A DNA stretch of 64,000 bases from Nonomuraea guangzhouensis. GTDB lineage: Bacteria > Actinomycetota > Actinomycetes > Streptosporangiales > Streptosporangiaceae. Below are positions 1-8,315 of the stretch, one piece after another. The notes under the pieces are model-generated. The model ran no database searches, was not told the DNA's origin, and was given only the letters and a program-made list of their open reading frames with translations. The DNA is taken from positions 1-64,000 of the forward strand of contig NZ_JAHKRM010000012.1 in assembly GCF_019396345.1 (NCBI RefSeq), given 5' to 3'. The position numbers and the translations under genes are program-made. How positions within the stretch are numbered: the first letter of the stretch is position 1; every line of letters begins with the position of its first letter.

Positions 1-3000
1 GCGCGCGCATGTTCCGCAGCGGGGACCTGGCGCGCCGGCGCGCCGACGGCTCGCTGGAGTTCGCCGGCCGGCGCGACGGGCAGGTGAAGATCAGGGGCCT
101 GCGCATCGAGCTGGGCGAGATCGAGACGGTGCTGTGCCGGCACCCCCACGTCGCGCAGGCCACGGTCGTCGGCGGCGAGGACGGCCGAGGCCTGGTCGGC
201 TACGTGGTGCGGCGCCCGGGCCGCTCCGTCGACCCGGGGGAGTTACGCGAGCACGTCGCCGCCCACCTGCCCGGCTACATGGTGCCCACGTCGATCGTGG
301 CGCTGGCCGTGATGCCGCTGACCCCCAGCGGGAAGGTCGACCGCGCGGCGCTGCCCGCTCCGGAGCCGGCAGCCGCCGCCGGACGCGGGCCGGCCACGCG
401 GCGCGAACGTGTCCTGTGCGAGTTGTTCGCCGGTGTCCTCGGGGTCGCCGAGGTCGGCGCGGACGACGGCTTCTTCGCCCTCGGCGGCGACAGCATCATG
501 GCCATCCAGCTGTCCAGCCGGGCGCGGGCCGCCGGGCTCGGTTTCGCGCCGAGCGACGTCTTCCGGCACCCGACCCCGGCCGGACTGGCCAGAACAGCCG
601 GGAAGAGCGCCGCACGTCCGCCCCTCCGTGACCGGGCCGGCCACGTCGGGCCGACGCCGATGATGCGGTGGCTACGGCGCCTCGGCGGCTCCATCGACGA
701 GTTCAGCCAGGCCATGCTGTTCGAGGTGCCGCCCGGTATCGGCGGGGACGACCTGGCGCTGGCCGTGCGACACGTCCACGATCACCACGACGCGCTCCGG
801 ATGCGACTGCTGGACGACTGGTCGGTGGAGATCGCTCCGCCCGGCCGGTCGCCGCACGTACGCCGGGTGGACGCCGCCAGCGCCGACCTGCGCGAACTGG
901 TGTCCACGGAGGCCGCCCGAAGCAGGGCGGAACTGAACCCCCGTACCGGGGACATGCTGCGGGTCGCGTGGCTGGACACCGGCCCGGGCGAGCCGGGACG
1001 CCTGCTCGTCACCGTGCACCACCTCGCCGTGGACGCCGTGTCGTGGCGGATCCTGCACGAGGACCTGTACCAGGCGTGGCGTGCCGTCGCCGCCGGGGAA
1101 CGTCCCCGGCTCGAACCGGTCGGCACGAGCTTCCGTGCCTGGGCGGCCGATCTCGCCCGGCCGGACGCGCACGCGGCGAAGCAGGACGAGCTCCCGCTGT
1201 GGCGCTCCATGGTGGAACCCGCGCGCGGCGGGCTCGACCCGGAGCGGGACACCATGCGCGACGCACGAACGATGTCCTTCGTCCTGCCCGCTGACCTGAC
1301 CGAGCCCCTGCTGACAACCGTGCCGGCCACCCTGCGTGCCGGCGTCGACGACGTGCTGCTGACCGCACTGGCCCTGGCGGCCGGCGAGATCACGGTGGAT
1401 GTGGAGCGCCACGGCCGGCACCAGTTCGCGGACCTGTCCAGGACCGTCGGGTGGTTCACCGTGATCCACCCGGTACGGCTCGATCCCGGTGCCGGCCGCG
1501 ATGCCGGCACGGCGCTGCGTTCGGTCAAGGAACACCTGCGTGCGATCCCCGATCACGGCATCGGCTACGGTCTGCTCGCCGACACCGATCCGGTGCTGGC
1601 CGCCGCGGGCGCGCCACCGATCGGGTTCAACTATCTCGGCAGGCTGGACACGGTTGGCGGCAAGGACGGGTGGCGGCCGGCCGCCGAGTCCGACGCGCTC
1701 GGCAACGGAATGCCACCGGACATGCCTTTCCCGCACGCGCTGGAGATCAGCGCGGCAGTCAGGGAGGGGCCCGAACTCGTGGTCACGCTGATGTGGCCGG
1801 AACGGGTCCACTCACCCGACGGGATCCGGGAGTTCGCCGACGCCTGGCGGGCCGCGCTGGCCGAACTCGTGCGCTACTCCGCGCACCCGGACGCGAGCGG
1901 CGCGGTGCCGTCGGACTTCCCGCTGGCCGACCTGACCCGGCCGGAGCTGGACCACGTCCTGGGCCAGATCGGTGATCCCGCGGACATCCTCCCGCTCTCC
2001 CCGCTGCAGCAAGGGATGCTGTTCCACCACCGGATGAGCGCCGCGTACGGCCCGGACGCGCCTGACGTGTACGCCACCCGGCTCCACATCGACCTGTCCG
2101 GCTCCCTGAACCTCCCGGCGCTTCGCGACGCCGCCGACGCGTTGCTGACCCGGTACCCGAACCTCGGCGCCGCGTTTCTCCACAAAGGACTCGACCGCCC
2201 GGTGGCCGTCATCCCGAAACAGGTCTCGGCGCCGTGGGGCGCGGCGCGGCCGTTCGATCCGACGTGCCCGCCGCTGCTCCGCTTCGATCTGGCCGGACTC
2301 GGCGGCGACCGGCACCGGCTGACGCTCGCCATCCACCACATCCTGTTCGACGGCTGGTCGATGCCGTTGCTGGTGCGCGATCTCTTCCGGCTGTACGCCG
2401 GGCACCGGCTCCCGTCCGTGGCGCCGTACCGGGACTATCTGGCGTGGCTGGCCTGTCAGGACCACGCCGCGGCGGAGACCGCCTGGTCGGCCGCGCTGGC
2501 CGGCGCCGAGCCGACCCTCGTGACGGGCGGATGCGATCGCGCGCCCTGCCTGCCGGTCCGGCGCACCTTCGAGTGCCCGGCCGAGGAGACGGCCGCGCTG
2601 AGTGCTCATGCCCGCCGGGCCGGGGTGACCGTGAACACCCTGGTCCAGGTGGCGTGGGGAAAGGTGCTCGCCGAGGCGACCGGCAAGGACGACGTGCTGT
2701 TCGGGGCGGTCGTGTCCGGGCGGCCACCTGAGTTGCCCGGCGTGGAGACCATGGTCGGCCTGTTCGCGAACACGGTGCCGGTCAGGGTACGGGGCGGACC
2801 GGCACGGCGGCTCCAGGAGGAGCAGGCGCGGTTGCAGCCACACCACTACCTCGGACTGGGCGAGATCCACCGGCTCATGGGGACCGCGGAGCTGTTCGAC
2901 TCGCTCGTCGTCTTCGAGAACTACCCACTCTCCGACCTTGCCGCACCGCAGGAGTGCGGGGTGCGGATCACCGCGGTGGACGGCCTCGACGCGGCGCACT

Positions 3001-3146
3001 ACCCGCTCACCCTGATCGTGTCACTCGGCACGACGCTGCGGGGCAGGTTCGAGTTCCGGTCCGACGCCGTCACCGAGGACGCCGCGGCCCGGCTGCTCGA
3101 TCGGTTCCTGGCCCTGCTGCGGCCCGACAACGGGGAGGTTCGATGA
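1..3146 (+). CDS. Nonribosomal peptide synthetase, partial: A(C-term)-T-E-C
   Basis: This is the 3' part of an NRPS whose 5' end lies outside the window; the frame is open to base 1. Counting from the Met codon at base 9, residues 1-118 are the end of an adenylation domain (RSGDLARR, GQVKIRGLRIELGEIE, PSGKVDRAALP). The carrier domain has LGGDSIMAI with the phosphopantetheine Ser at about 162. An epimerisation domain follows (HHLAVDAVSW at about 338, FNYLGR at about 540). A condensation domain closes the protein (LSPLQQGMLFHH, HHILFDGWS at about 776, FANTVPVRV). The GGDSI carrier signature fits a following E domain, so the module should present a D-residue. The protein stops right after the C domain with no A or T, so the acceptor module must be on another polypeptide. 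A TTA leucine codon lies at 243. The stop overlaps the next ATG (ATGA). Confidence 0.95.
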   Translation, partial: ARMFRSGDLARRRADGSLEFAGRRDGQVKIRGLRIELGEIETVLCRHPHVAQATVVGGEDGRGLVGYVVRRPGRSVDPGELREHVAAHLPGYMVPTSIVALAVMPLTPSGKVDRAALPAPEPAAAAGRGPATRRERVLCELFAGVLGVAEVGADDGFFALGGDSIMAIQLSSRARAAGLGFAPSDVFRHPTPAGLARTAGKSAARPPLRDRAGHVGPTPMMRWLRRLGGSIDEFSQAMLFEVPPGIGGDDLALAVRHVHDHHDALRMRLLDDWSVEIAPPGRSPHVRRVDAASADLRELVSTEAARSRAELNPRTGDMLRVAWLDTGPGEPGRLLVTVHHLAVDAVSWRILHEDLYQAWRAVAAGERPRLEPVGTSFRAWAADLARPDAHAAKQDELPLWRSMVEPARGGLDPERDTMRDARTMSFVLPADLTEPLLTTVPATLRAGVDDVLLTALALAAGEITVDVERHGRHQFADLSRTVGWFTVIHPVRLDPGAGRDAGTALRSVKEHLRAIPDHGIGYGLLADTDPVLAAAGAPPIGFNYLGRLDTVGGKDGWRPAAESDALGNGMPPDMPFPHALEISAAVREGPELVVTLMWPERVHSPDGIREFADAWRAALAELVRYSAHPDASGAVPSDFPLADLTRPELDHVLGQIGDPADILPLSPLQQGMLFHHRMSAAYGPDAPDVYATRLHIDLSGSLNLPALRDAADALLTRYPNLGAAFLHKGLDRPVAVIPKQVSAPWGAARPFDPTCPPLLRFDLAGLGGDRHRLTLAIHHILFDGWSMPLLVRDLFRLYAGHRLPSVAPYRDYLAWLACQDHAAAETAWSAALAGAEPTLVTGGCDRAPCLPVRRTFECPAEETAALSAHARRAGVTVNTLVQVAWGKVLAEATGKDDVLFGAVVSGRPPELPGVETMVGLFANTVPVRVRGGPARRLQEEQARLQPHHYLGLGEIHRLMGTAELFDSLVVFENYPLSDLAAPQECGVRITAVDGLDAAHYPLTLIVSLGTTLRGRFEFRSDAVTEDAAARLLDRFLALLRPDNGEVR

Positions 3147-3994
3147 CCGGCGACCGAATCGCGGTGCTGGGCGCCGGCGTGATGGGCACCGGCATCGCCA
3201 CCCTGGCGGTCGGCCGGGGCCTGCCCGTGGTCCTGGTGGATGCGGACCCGGACACGGTCGCCGCGGCGCGAACCCAGGTGTCACGGCAGCTCCGGCTGGC
3301 CCGGCTGATGGGACACCTGCCGAGGGAGGAGACCGCGGGCGAGCTGACGACCACGACCCGCGTCGCGGACGTCGCGACGGCGACGGCGGTCATCGAGGCG
3401 GTCACCGAACGGATCGGGGCGAAGACCGCGGTGCTGACCGAGGCGGCCGCCGTCACGCGCCCCGGCACGCCGCTGATGTCGAACACGTCGGCGATCCCCA
3501 TCGGCGAACTCGCCGCATCGGTGCCGCGGCCGGCGGATGTCCTCGGCGTGCACTTCATGAACCCGCCCTATCTCATCAGGACCGTCGAGGTGGTCCGCGG
3601 CCCGCGCACGGGGGAGGAGACGATGGCGAAGACCACCGCGCTCCTGGCCGCGCTCGGCCAGGAGGGGGTGATCGTGGGGGACGGGCCCGGGTTCGTGATC
3701 AACCGCATCCTGCAGCGCATGATCAACGAGGCCGCCCGGATCGTCGAGGAGGGCGGAGCGTCGCCGGAGTCGGTGGACACGCTCTTCCGGCGCTGTCTCG
3801 GACACCGCACCGGCCCCCTGGCCACGGGCGACCTCATCGGCCTCGACAACGTCGTCGACGCGCTGCGGGTCCTGCACGAACGAACCGGCGACGACGGCTA
3901 CCGCCCGGCCGACCTGCTGCTGGCCAAAGTGCGTGCCGGAGAGTACGGACGCAAGACCGGGCGGGGGTTCTTCGACCACGAAGGGACACCATGA
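3143..3994 (+). CDS. 3-hydroxyacyl-CoA dehydrogenase-like enzyme of hydroxymalonyl-ACP synthesis (FkbK/ZmaG type)
   Basis: A 283-residue NAD-dependent dehydrogenase with the N-terminal Rossmann motif VLGAGVMGTGIA and the family signature GVHFMNPPYLIRTVEVV, followed by the C-terminal helical domain (GPGFVINRILQRMINEAARI). In the family, such proteins oxidise the 3-hydroxyl of glyceryl-ACP on the way to hydroxymalonyl-ACP. The gene starts in a 4-bp ATGA overlap with the NRPS stop and ends in an ATGA overlap with the ACP gene, so the four genes to 6408 look like one translationally coupled cassette. Primary-metabolism 3-hydroxybutyryl-CoA dehydrogenase is an alternative by sequence alone; the neighbours (ACP, acyl dehydrogenase, FkbH) decide. 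Confidence 0.9.
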   Translation: MTGDRIAVLGAGVMGTGIATLAVGRGLPVVLVDADPDTVAAARTQVSRQLRLARLMGHLPREETAGELTTTTRVADVATATAVIEAVTERIGAKTAVLTEAAAVTRPGTPLMSNTSAIPIGELAASVPRPADVLGVHFMNPPYLIRTVEVVRGPRTGEETMAKTTALLAALGQEGVIVGDGPGFVINRILQRMINEAARIVEEGGASPESVDTLFRRCLGHRTGPLATGDLIGLDNVVDALRVLHERTGDDGYRPADLLLAKVRAGEYGRKTGRGFFDHEGTP

Positions 3995-4242
3995 CGGACA
4001 CGCAGATGATCAGCGACGCCCTGCTCGCATTCCTCGACCGGCGAACCGGAACCACCTGGACCGAGGACGCCGACCTGTTCGACTCCGGTGTCGTCTCCTC
4101 GCTGTTCGCCCTCGAACTGGTCCTCCACATGGAGAAGAGCTTCGGGGTCAGCGTCGGCGGCGCGGATCTGGCGGTGGAGAACTTCCGCACGGTGAACGCG
4201 ATGACCGCGCTCGTGCTGCGGCTGCGTGATCCGGATGAGTGA
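3991..4242 (+). CDS. Discrete acyl carrier protein for hydroxymalonyl extender unit (FkbJ/ZmaD type)
   Basis: An 83-residue carrier protein. The 4'-phosphopantetheine attachment region reads DLFDSGVVSSLFALELV, which matches the (D)SG-x-(V/L)-(D/S)-S pattern of FkbJ-like ACPs rather than the DSL of fatty-acid ACPs. It should carry glyceryl, then hydroxymalonyl, and hand it to a polyketide synthase acyltransferase. It overlaps the dehydrogenase upstream by 4 bp and the acyl-CoA dehydrogenase downstream by 8 bp. No polyketide synthase is present in this window to receive the unit, so the acceptor is presumably upstream of base 1. Confidence 0.9.
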   Translation: MTDTQMISDALLAFLDRRTGTTWTEDADLFDSGVVSSLFALELVLHMEKSFGVSVGGADLAVENFRTVNAMTALVLRLRDPDE

Positions 4243-5332
4243 AGTGGCGGACAGCGAAGTGGCGGACATGGTCACCGCCGTCGTGGGTGACCGTGCGGAC
4301 GGCTGGGACCGGGCCGGACGGCTGCCCGGCGACGTCCTCCGGGAACTCGGCGCGAAGGGCGTGCTGTGTCCGCAGGTCCCGGCCGAGTACGGCGGTCTCG
4401 GTCTCACGAGCTTGTGCGCCGGCGAGCTCACCGCGTACGTGGGCAGCCTGTGCGGGTCGCTGCGCAGTGTGATGACCGCGCAGGGCATCTCCGCGTGGAC
4501 GGTCCAGCGGTTCGGCTCGCCGGCGCAGCAGGCGGCCTACCTGACCAGGCTGGCCTTCGGGGAGGTGGCCGGCGTCGCGTTCAGCGAGCCGGACGCGGGT
4601 AGTGATCTGTCCGCGATGGTCACCCGTATCCGCGACGACGGTGACTCCGTGGTGGTCGACGGGCACAAGGTGTGGGTGACCGGTGCGGCCTACGCCGACC
4701 TGCTGGTGGTGTTCGGCAGGTACGGTGGCGGCGCGGCCGCCGTCGTGGTCCCGACCTCCGCCACCGGTGTGGCGGTCGAGCGGGTGCCCGATCCGCTCGC
4801 GTGCCGTGCGGCAGGGCACGCCGACGTCCGGCTGGACTCGGTGCGCGTGCCGGCCGACTGCCTGCTCGGCGGTGTCGGCCTGGTGGACTCCGCGTTGACC
4901 TACGGCAGGTTGTCGGTGGCATGGGGATGCGTCGGCATCCTGCGGGCCTGCCTGTCGGCCACCGCCCGGCACGCGAAGTCCAGACGCCAGTTCGGCAAGC
5001 GGCTCGCCGACCACCAGCTCGTCGCCAGGCAGCTGGCCGAGCTGTTCGTCGCCGAGCAGGCGGCGACTCGGGTCTGCGAGCACGCCAGCCGGTGCTGGGA
5101 CGCCGGTACGCCGGACCTGGTGACGGCCGCGCTGCTCGCCAAACACCTGTGTGCGGGCCACGCCGCTCGCGGCGCCTCGTCGGCCGTGCAGGTGCTGGGG
5201 TCGGCGGGCGTCCGCGACGGCGGTGCGGTCGCGAGGGCGTACCGCGACGCCAAGGCCATGGAGATCATCGAGGGCAGCAACGAGATCTGCCAGCTGGCCC
5301 TGGCCGAACACGCGTTGGGAGTGTGGTCGTGA
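4235..5332 (+). CDS. Acyl-CoA/acyl-ACP dehydrogenase of the hydroxymalonyl cassette (FkbI/ZmaE type)
   Basis: A 365-residue flavin dehydrogenase. Family motifs are AGVAFSEPDAGSDLSAM (FAD/substrate loop), QFGKRLADHQLVARQLAEL and the C-terminal MEIIEGSNEICQLAL, which keeps the Glu of the I-x-E-G-(S/T) catalytic-base motif. In this pathway it oxidises the ACP-bound C3 intermediate. I chose the ATG at 4235 because it overlaps the ACP stop closely; a GTG at 4226 in frame would add three residues. The 3' end overlaps the FkbH-type gene in a GTGA. Confidence 0.9.
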   Translation: MSEVADSEVADMVTAVVGDRADGWDRAGRLPGDVLRELGAKGVLCPQVPAEYGGLGLTSLCAGELTAYVGSLCGSLRSVMTAQGISAWTVQRFGSPAQQAAYLTRLAFGEVAGVAFSEPDAGSDLSAMVTRIRDDGDSVVVDGHKVWVTGAAYADLLVVFGRYGGGAAAVVVPTSATGVAVERVPDPLACRAAGHADVRLDSVRVPADCLLGGVGLVDSALTYGRLSVAWGCVGILRACLSATARHAKSRRQFGKRLADHQLVARQLAELFVAEQAATRVCEHASRCWDAGTPDLVTAALLAKHLCAGHAARGASSAVQVLGSAGVRDGGAVARAYRDAKAMEIIEGSNEICQLALAEHALGVWS

Positions 5333-6408
5333 GCGGCCTGGTGAAGTGCCTGGTCTGGGATCTCGACCAGACCTTGTGGCGCGGTGTGCTGCTCGAGGAC
5401 GGCGAGGTCGAACTCCCCGAGGAGATCCGCGCGGTGATCGTCGAACTGGACGCCCGCGGCATTCTCCAGTCGGTGGCCAGCCGGAACGATCACGACAAGG
5501 CGTGGGCGCGGCTCGCGGAACTCGGCATCGCCGACTTCTTCGTACTGCCCCGCATCGGCTGGGGACGCAAGTCCGATGCCGTGCGCGAGATCGCCGACGC
5601 GCTCGGCTTCGCATACCGGACGATCGCCTTCATCGACGACCAGCCCGCCGAGCGCGCGGAGGTCACCCACCACCTGCCCGACGTCCGGAGCTACCCGGCG
5701 GAGCGGGCGACGGGGCTGCCGGCGCTGCCGGAGTTCACACCGCCGGTGGTCACGGCCGACGCCGCCGCCCGGCGCCGGAGGTACCAGGCCGGTTTCCGGC
5801 GCGAGGCGGCGCGGATCGCGTTCACCGGCCCCGACGAGGAGTTTCTCCGCACTCTGGACATCGTCCTGCGGCTCAGCAGGGCGACTCACGCGGACATCGC
5901 GCGACTCGAGGAGCTGACCTTACGCACCAGCCAGATGAACGCGACCGGCGTGCACTACTCCGAAGAGGCGTTGCGGGAGCTGGTGACCGACCCGGGACAT
6001 GAGGTCCTCGTGGCCACCATGACCGACCGGTTCGGCGCACACGGTCCAGTCGGCGTACTGCTCGTCGGGAAACACCCCTCGGTGTGGCACCTGAAGCTGC
6101 TCGCCACCTCCTGCCGGGTGGTGCCGTTCGGTGCCGGTGCGGTGCTGTTGAGCTGGCTCACCGACCAGGCGGCCCTGGCGGGCGTCCACCTGCTCGCGGA
6201 TTTCCGGAAGACCGACCGCAACCGGATGATGGAGGTCGCCTACCGGTTCGCCGGCTTCGCCGAGCAGCCGTGCGACTGCCGCACCACCGTCGGACACGAC
6301 GCCGGCGGCACTCAGCGGCTGCACCTGACGCCGACCAGGCAGCCCCAGCCAACGACGATGCGCGTTGACGCACCCACTCTGAGCAACGACGCCGGCCGGA
6401 CGAAGTAA
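5329..6408 (+). CDS. FkbH-like HAD-superfamily glyceryl transferase/phosphatase
   Basis: A 359-residue protein, the usual FkbH length. The N-terminal HAD active site reads LVWDLDQTLWRG (DxDxT, nucleophile Asp), with later HAD motifs SRND and FIDDQPAER. The C-terminal half is GNAT-like (FGAHGPVGVLLV, LLATSCRVVPFGAG). FkbH proteins take 1,3-bisphosphoglycerate, dephosphorylate it and load the glyceryl group on the discrete ACP, which is the committing step to (hydroxy/methoxy)malonyl-ACP. The GTG start overlaps the preceding stop. A TTA codon lies at 5920-5922. No O-methyltransferase (FkbG type) follows, so the product unit is predicted to be hydroxymalonyl rather than methoxymalonyl. This is the last gene of the rightward operon; a leftward operon converges on it. 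Confidence 0.93.
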   Translation: MSGLVKCLVWDLDQTLWRGVLLEDGEVELPEEIRAVIVELDARGILQSVASRNDHDKAWARLAELGIADFFVLPRIGWGRKSDAVREIADALGFAYRTIAFIDDQPAERAEVTHHLPDVRSYPAERATGLPALPEFTPPVVTADAAARRRRYQAGFRREAARIAFTGPDEEFLRTLDIVLRLSRATHADIARLEELTLRTSQMNATGVHYSEEALRELVTDPGHEVLVATMTDRFGAHGPVGVLLVGKHPSVWHLKLLATSCRVVPFGAGAVLLSWLTDQAALAGVHLLADFRKTDRNRMMEVAYRFAGFAEQPCDCRTTVGHDAGGTQRLHLTPTRQPQPTTMRVDAPTLSNDAGRTK

Positions 6409-6603
6409 TGGGGCGGACAGACCGCCGGCGATGCCGAAGAAATGTGCCGGTCTCCCTGGAGGAGGCGGCTCAGGTGGACGGGTGCGGCCGGATCCGGGCG
6501 TTCCGCGCGGTCGACAAGCAGGATGTCGCGCTGCCGTTTCCGCCCAGGCGTGAACGCCCGCGGGTCCACGACAGATCGCGCTGAACACGCCGAAACCCCA
6601 CGC

Positions 6604-7335
6604 TCAGCGTGATATTCCCAGGCGATGGCGGGCGAGCGAGTCGTAGAACGGTTGGTGGTGCTCGGCGACACGGCGCAGATGCTCGTTCGTGTCGGGCGTC
6701 TCACGCCGCTTGGGCGCCTGGGCCACGACCCCACTACTCTCGGCCACCTCCGCGTGCCATCGGGTCGTGCTCCGCCAGTTTTCCCGCTGACCGGGATCCC
6801 AGCGCATCGCGTCGGCCTTGAACTCGAGCCCGACCCGCTCGCAGTATGCCCGGACCATCGGTTCCGGATCGGCTACGAGGTCGTCGCCATCGATCACCAG
6901 CGGGGCCTCGCCGGTGGCCGACCGTACGGCGTCGAAGATGACGTGCAGGTATTCGAAGCCGTACTCGTCCAGTGTGGCCTGGGGGTTCTTGGCGTAGTGC
7001 GAGGAGATCGCGCCCCGCGGCTCCCGGATCATGAACGTGTTGGTGACGTCGCGGAACAGGCGCTCGTCTTTGAGCAGCGGTGTGTAGGTGTAGTCGGAGG
7101 TCTCCTTGGCGAACACCCGGCGCTCTTTGGCGTTGACCTCGAGCATCGTGTCGAGCAGTTCGATCGGCGAGGTGACGTGTCTGCCCGCGAGCTCGAAGTG
7201 GCCGTCCGTCTGCAGGTACGAGAACGGCTCGTGGGCCACCTCGAGATCGCCGCGCTCGAGCATGATGCGCAGGAACGCGGTGGACCGCGATCGAGGCACC
7301 GCCCACAGCATGATGGGCTTCGGCACGGCACTCAT
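6604..7335 (-). CDS. PAPS-dependent sulfotransferase family protein
   Basis: A 243-residue protein. The N-terminal stretch MLWAVPRSRSTAFLRIM has the PRSxST form of the 5'-phosphosulfate-binding loop of sulfotransferases. HEPFSYL and TFMIREPRGAISSHY follow, the latter in the place of the usual 3'-phosphate-binding RxPxxxxxSxY segment. It would transfer sulfate from PAPS to a hydroxyl or amine of the product. The start is the ATG in a 4-bp overlap with the aldo/keto reductase stop; an in-frame GTG nine bases upstream is less likely. It is the last gene of a leftward three-gene operon. The cysD and cysN/C genes for PAPS supply lie at 24-26.8 kb. The acceptor is unknown. Confidence 0.85.
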   Translation of the reverse strand: MSAVPKPIMLWAVPRSRSTAFLRIMLERGDLEVAHEPFSYLQTDGHFELAGRHVTSPIELLDTMLEVNAKERRVFAKETSDYTYTPLLKDERLFRDVTNTFMIREPRGAISSHYAKNPQATLDEYGFEYLHVIFDAVRSATGEAPLVIDGDDLVADPEPMVRAYCERVGLEFKADAMRWDPGQRENWRSTTRWHAEVAESSGVVAQAPKRRETPDTNEHLRRVAEHHQPFYDSLARHRLGISR

Positions 7336-8315
7336 TGCGACCACGCGGTGGGCCGGCGGTCCCAGCGATGTTCGCGCAACCGCGCCATCAGCTCCTCGCT
7401 CAGTGGTTCGGCGTCGCCGGCGGCGACGTTGGCCCGTACGTGCTTGAGGTTGCGCATGCCGGGGATCACGGTGGCGACGTCGGGGTTCTGGAGGATGAAG
7501 CGCAGCGCGAGTTCGGGCATGGTCATGCCCTCGGGCACGATCTTCGCCAGCCGTTCGGCGCGCTCCACGCTCGGGATGAGGTTCTCGGGCACGAAGTAGG
7601 TGTTGCGCCAGTCGCCTTCGGGCCAGCGGGTGTCGCGGGTAAGGGTGCCGGTGAGGGTGCCTTCGTCGAAGGGCACCCGTGCGATCACCGCGACGTCCAG
7701 CTCACGGCACGCCGGGAACAGTTCGTCTTCGGGGGCCTGGTCGAAGATGTTGTAGATGACCTGCACCGAGTCGATCAGTCCGGTGCTCAGGGTCTGCAGG
7801 ATGTTCCAGGGTTCCCATCGGTTGACGCTGATCCCGACGCCTTCGATCAGCCCGCGTTCCTTCATCTCGGAGACGGTGTCCTGCCAGGCCGCGTCGTGTG
7901 CCCAGGCGTCCTCCCAGACGTGGAACTGGAACAGGTCGATGGACGGCCTGTCCAGCCCTTCGAGGCTGCGGTTCAGGTATTCCCACAGGTGATCCGGTGG
8001 GTACACATCGGCCAGTTGGGAGTCGCGGGTGGACGGCCAGGTGCGATCCTTGGGCGGGGGCTTGGTCGCGAGGTGGAGGCGGCGGTCCGGGTGCCGCTTG
8101 ACCAGCCGCCCGAGCATCTCTTCGCTGTGTCCGCGGCCGTAGATCCAGGCGGTGTCGAAGAAGTCGCACCCGTACCGTACGGCCTCGTCCAACGCGGTGT
8201 CGCCGGCCTCGTCGTCGACTCCCGTCCATCCGCCCTCGCCGCCGGCTATCCCCCACATCCCGTAGCCGACGTCGCTGACCTTCCACCCCAACCGGCCGAA
8301 TCGACGCTCACGCAT
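7332..8315 (-). CDS. Aldo/keto reductase
   Basis: A 327-residue NADPH-dependent reductase of the AKR superfamily: N-terminal MRERRFGRLGWKVSDVGYG, catalytic region FFDTAWIYGRGHSEEMLG (Asp, Tyr), LHLATKPPPKD with the Lys, and FQFHVWEDAW in place of the usual LHxP(D/Q) His loop. The C-terminal nucleotide-binding part includes ATVIPGMRNLKHVRANV. The start at 8315 has a good ribosome site (GGAAGGGGCAAAGGG) directly upstream. The gene overlaps the 3' end of the ArgG-like gene by 8 bp and the sulfotransferase start by 4 bp. Because a terminal reductase domain is encoded nearby (10322-13402), reduction of a released aldehyde is a plausible role; this is inference. Confidence 0.92.
   Translation of the reverse strand: MRERRFGRLGWKVSDVGYGMWGIAGGEGGWTGVDDEAGDTALDEAVRYGCDFFDTAWIYGRGHSEEMLGRLVKRHPDRRLHLATKPPPKDRTWPSTRDSQLADVYPPDHLWEYLNRSLEGLDRPSIDLFQFHVWEDAWAHDAAWQDTVSEMKERGLIEGVGISVNRWEPWNILQTLSTGLIDSVQVIYNIFDQAPEDELFPACRELDVAVIARVPFDEGTLTGTLTRDTRWPEGDWRNTYFVPENLIPSVERAERLAKIVPEGMTMPELALRFILQNPDVATVIPGMRNLKHVRANVAAGDAEPLSEELMARLREHRWDRRPTAWSQ

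Noticed and set aside
672..1811. Long minus-strand open frame opposite the first NRPS
   Set aside because: Mirror frame of a strongly coding gene; His/Arg/Gly-rich, no motif.
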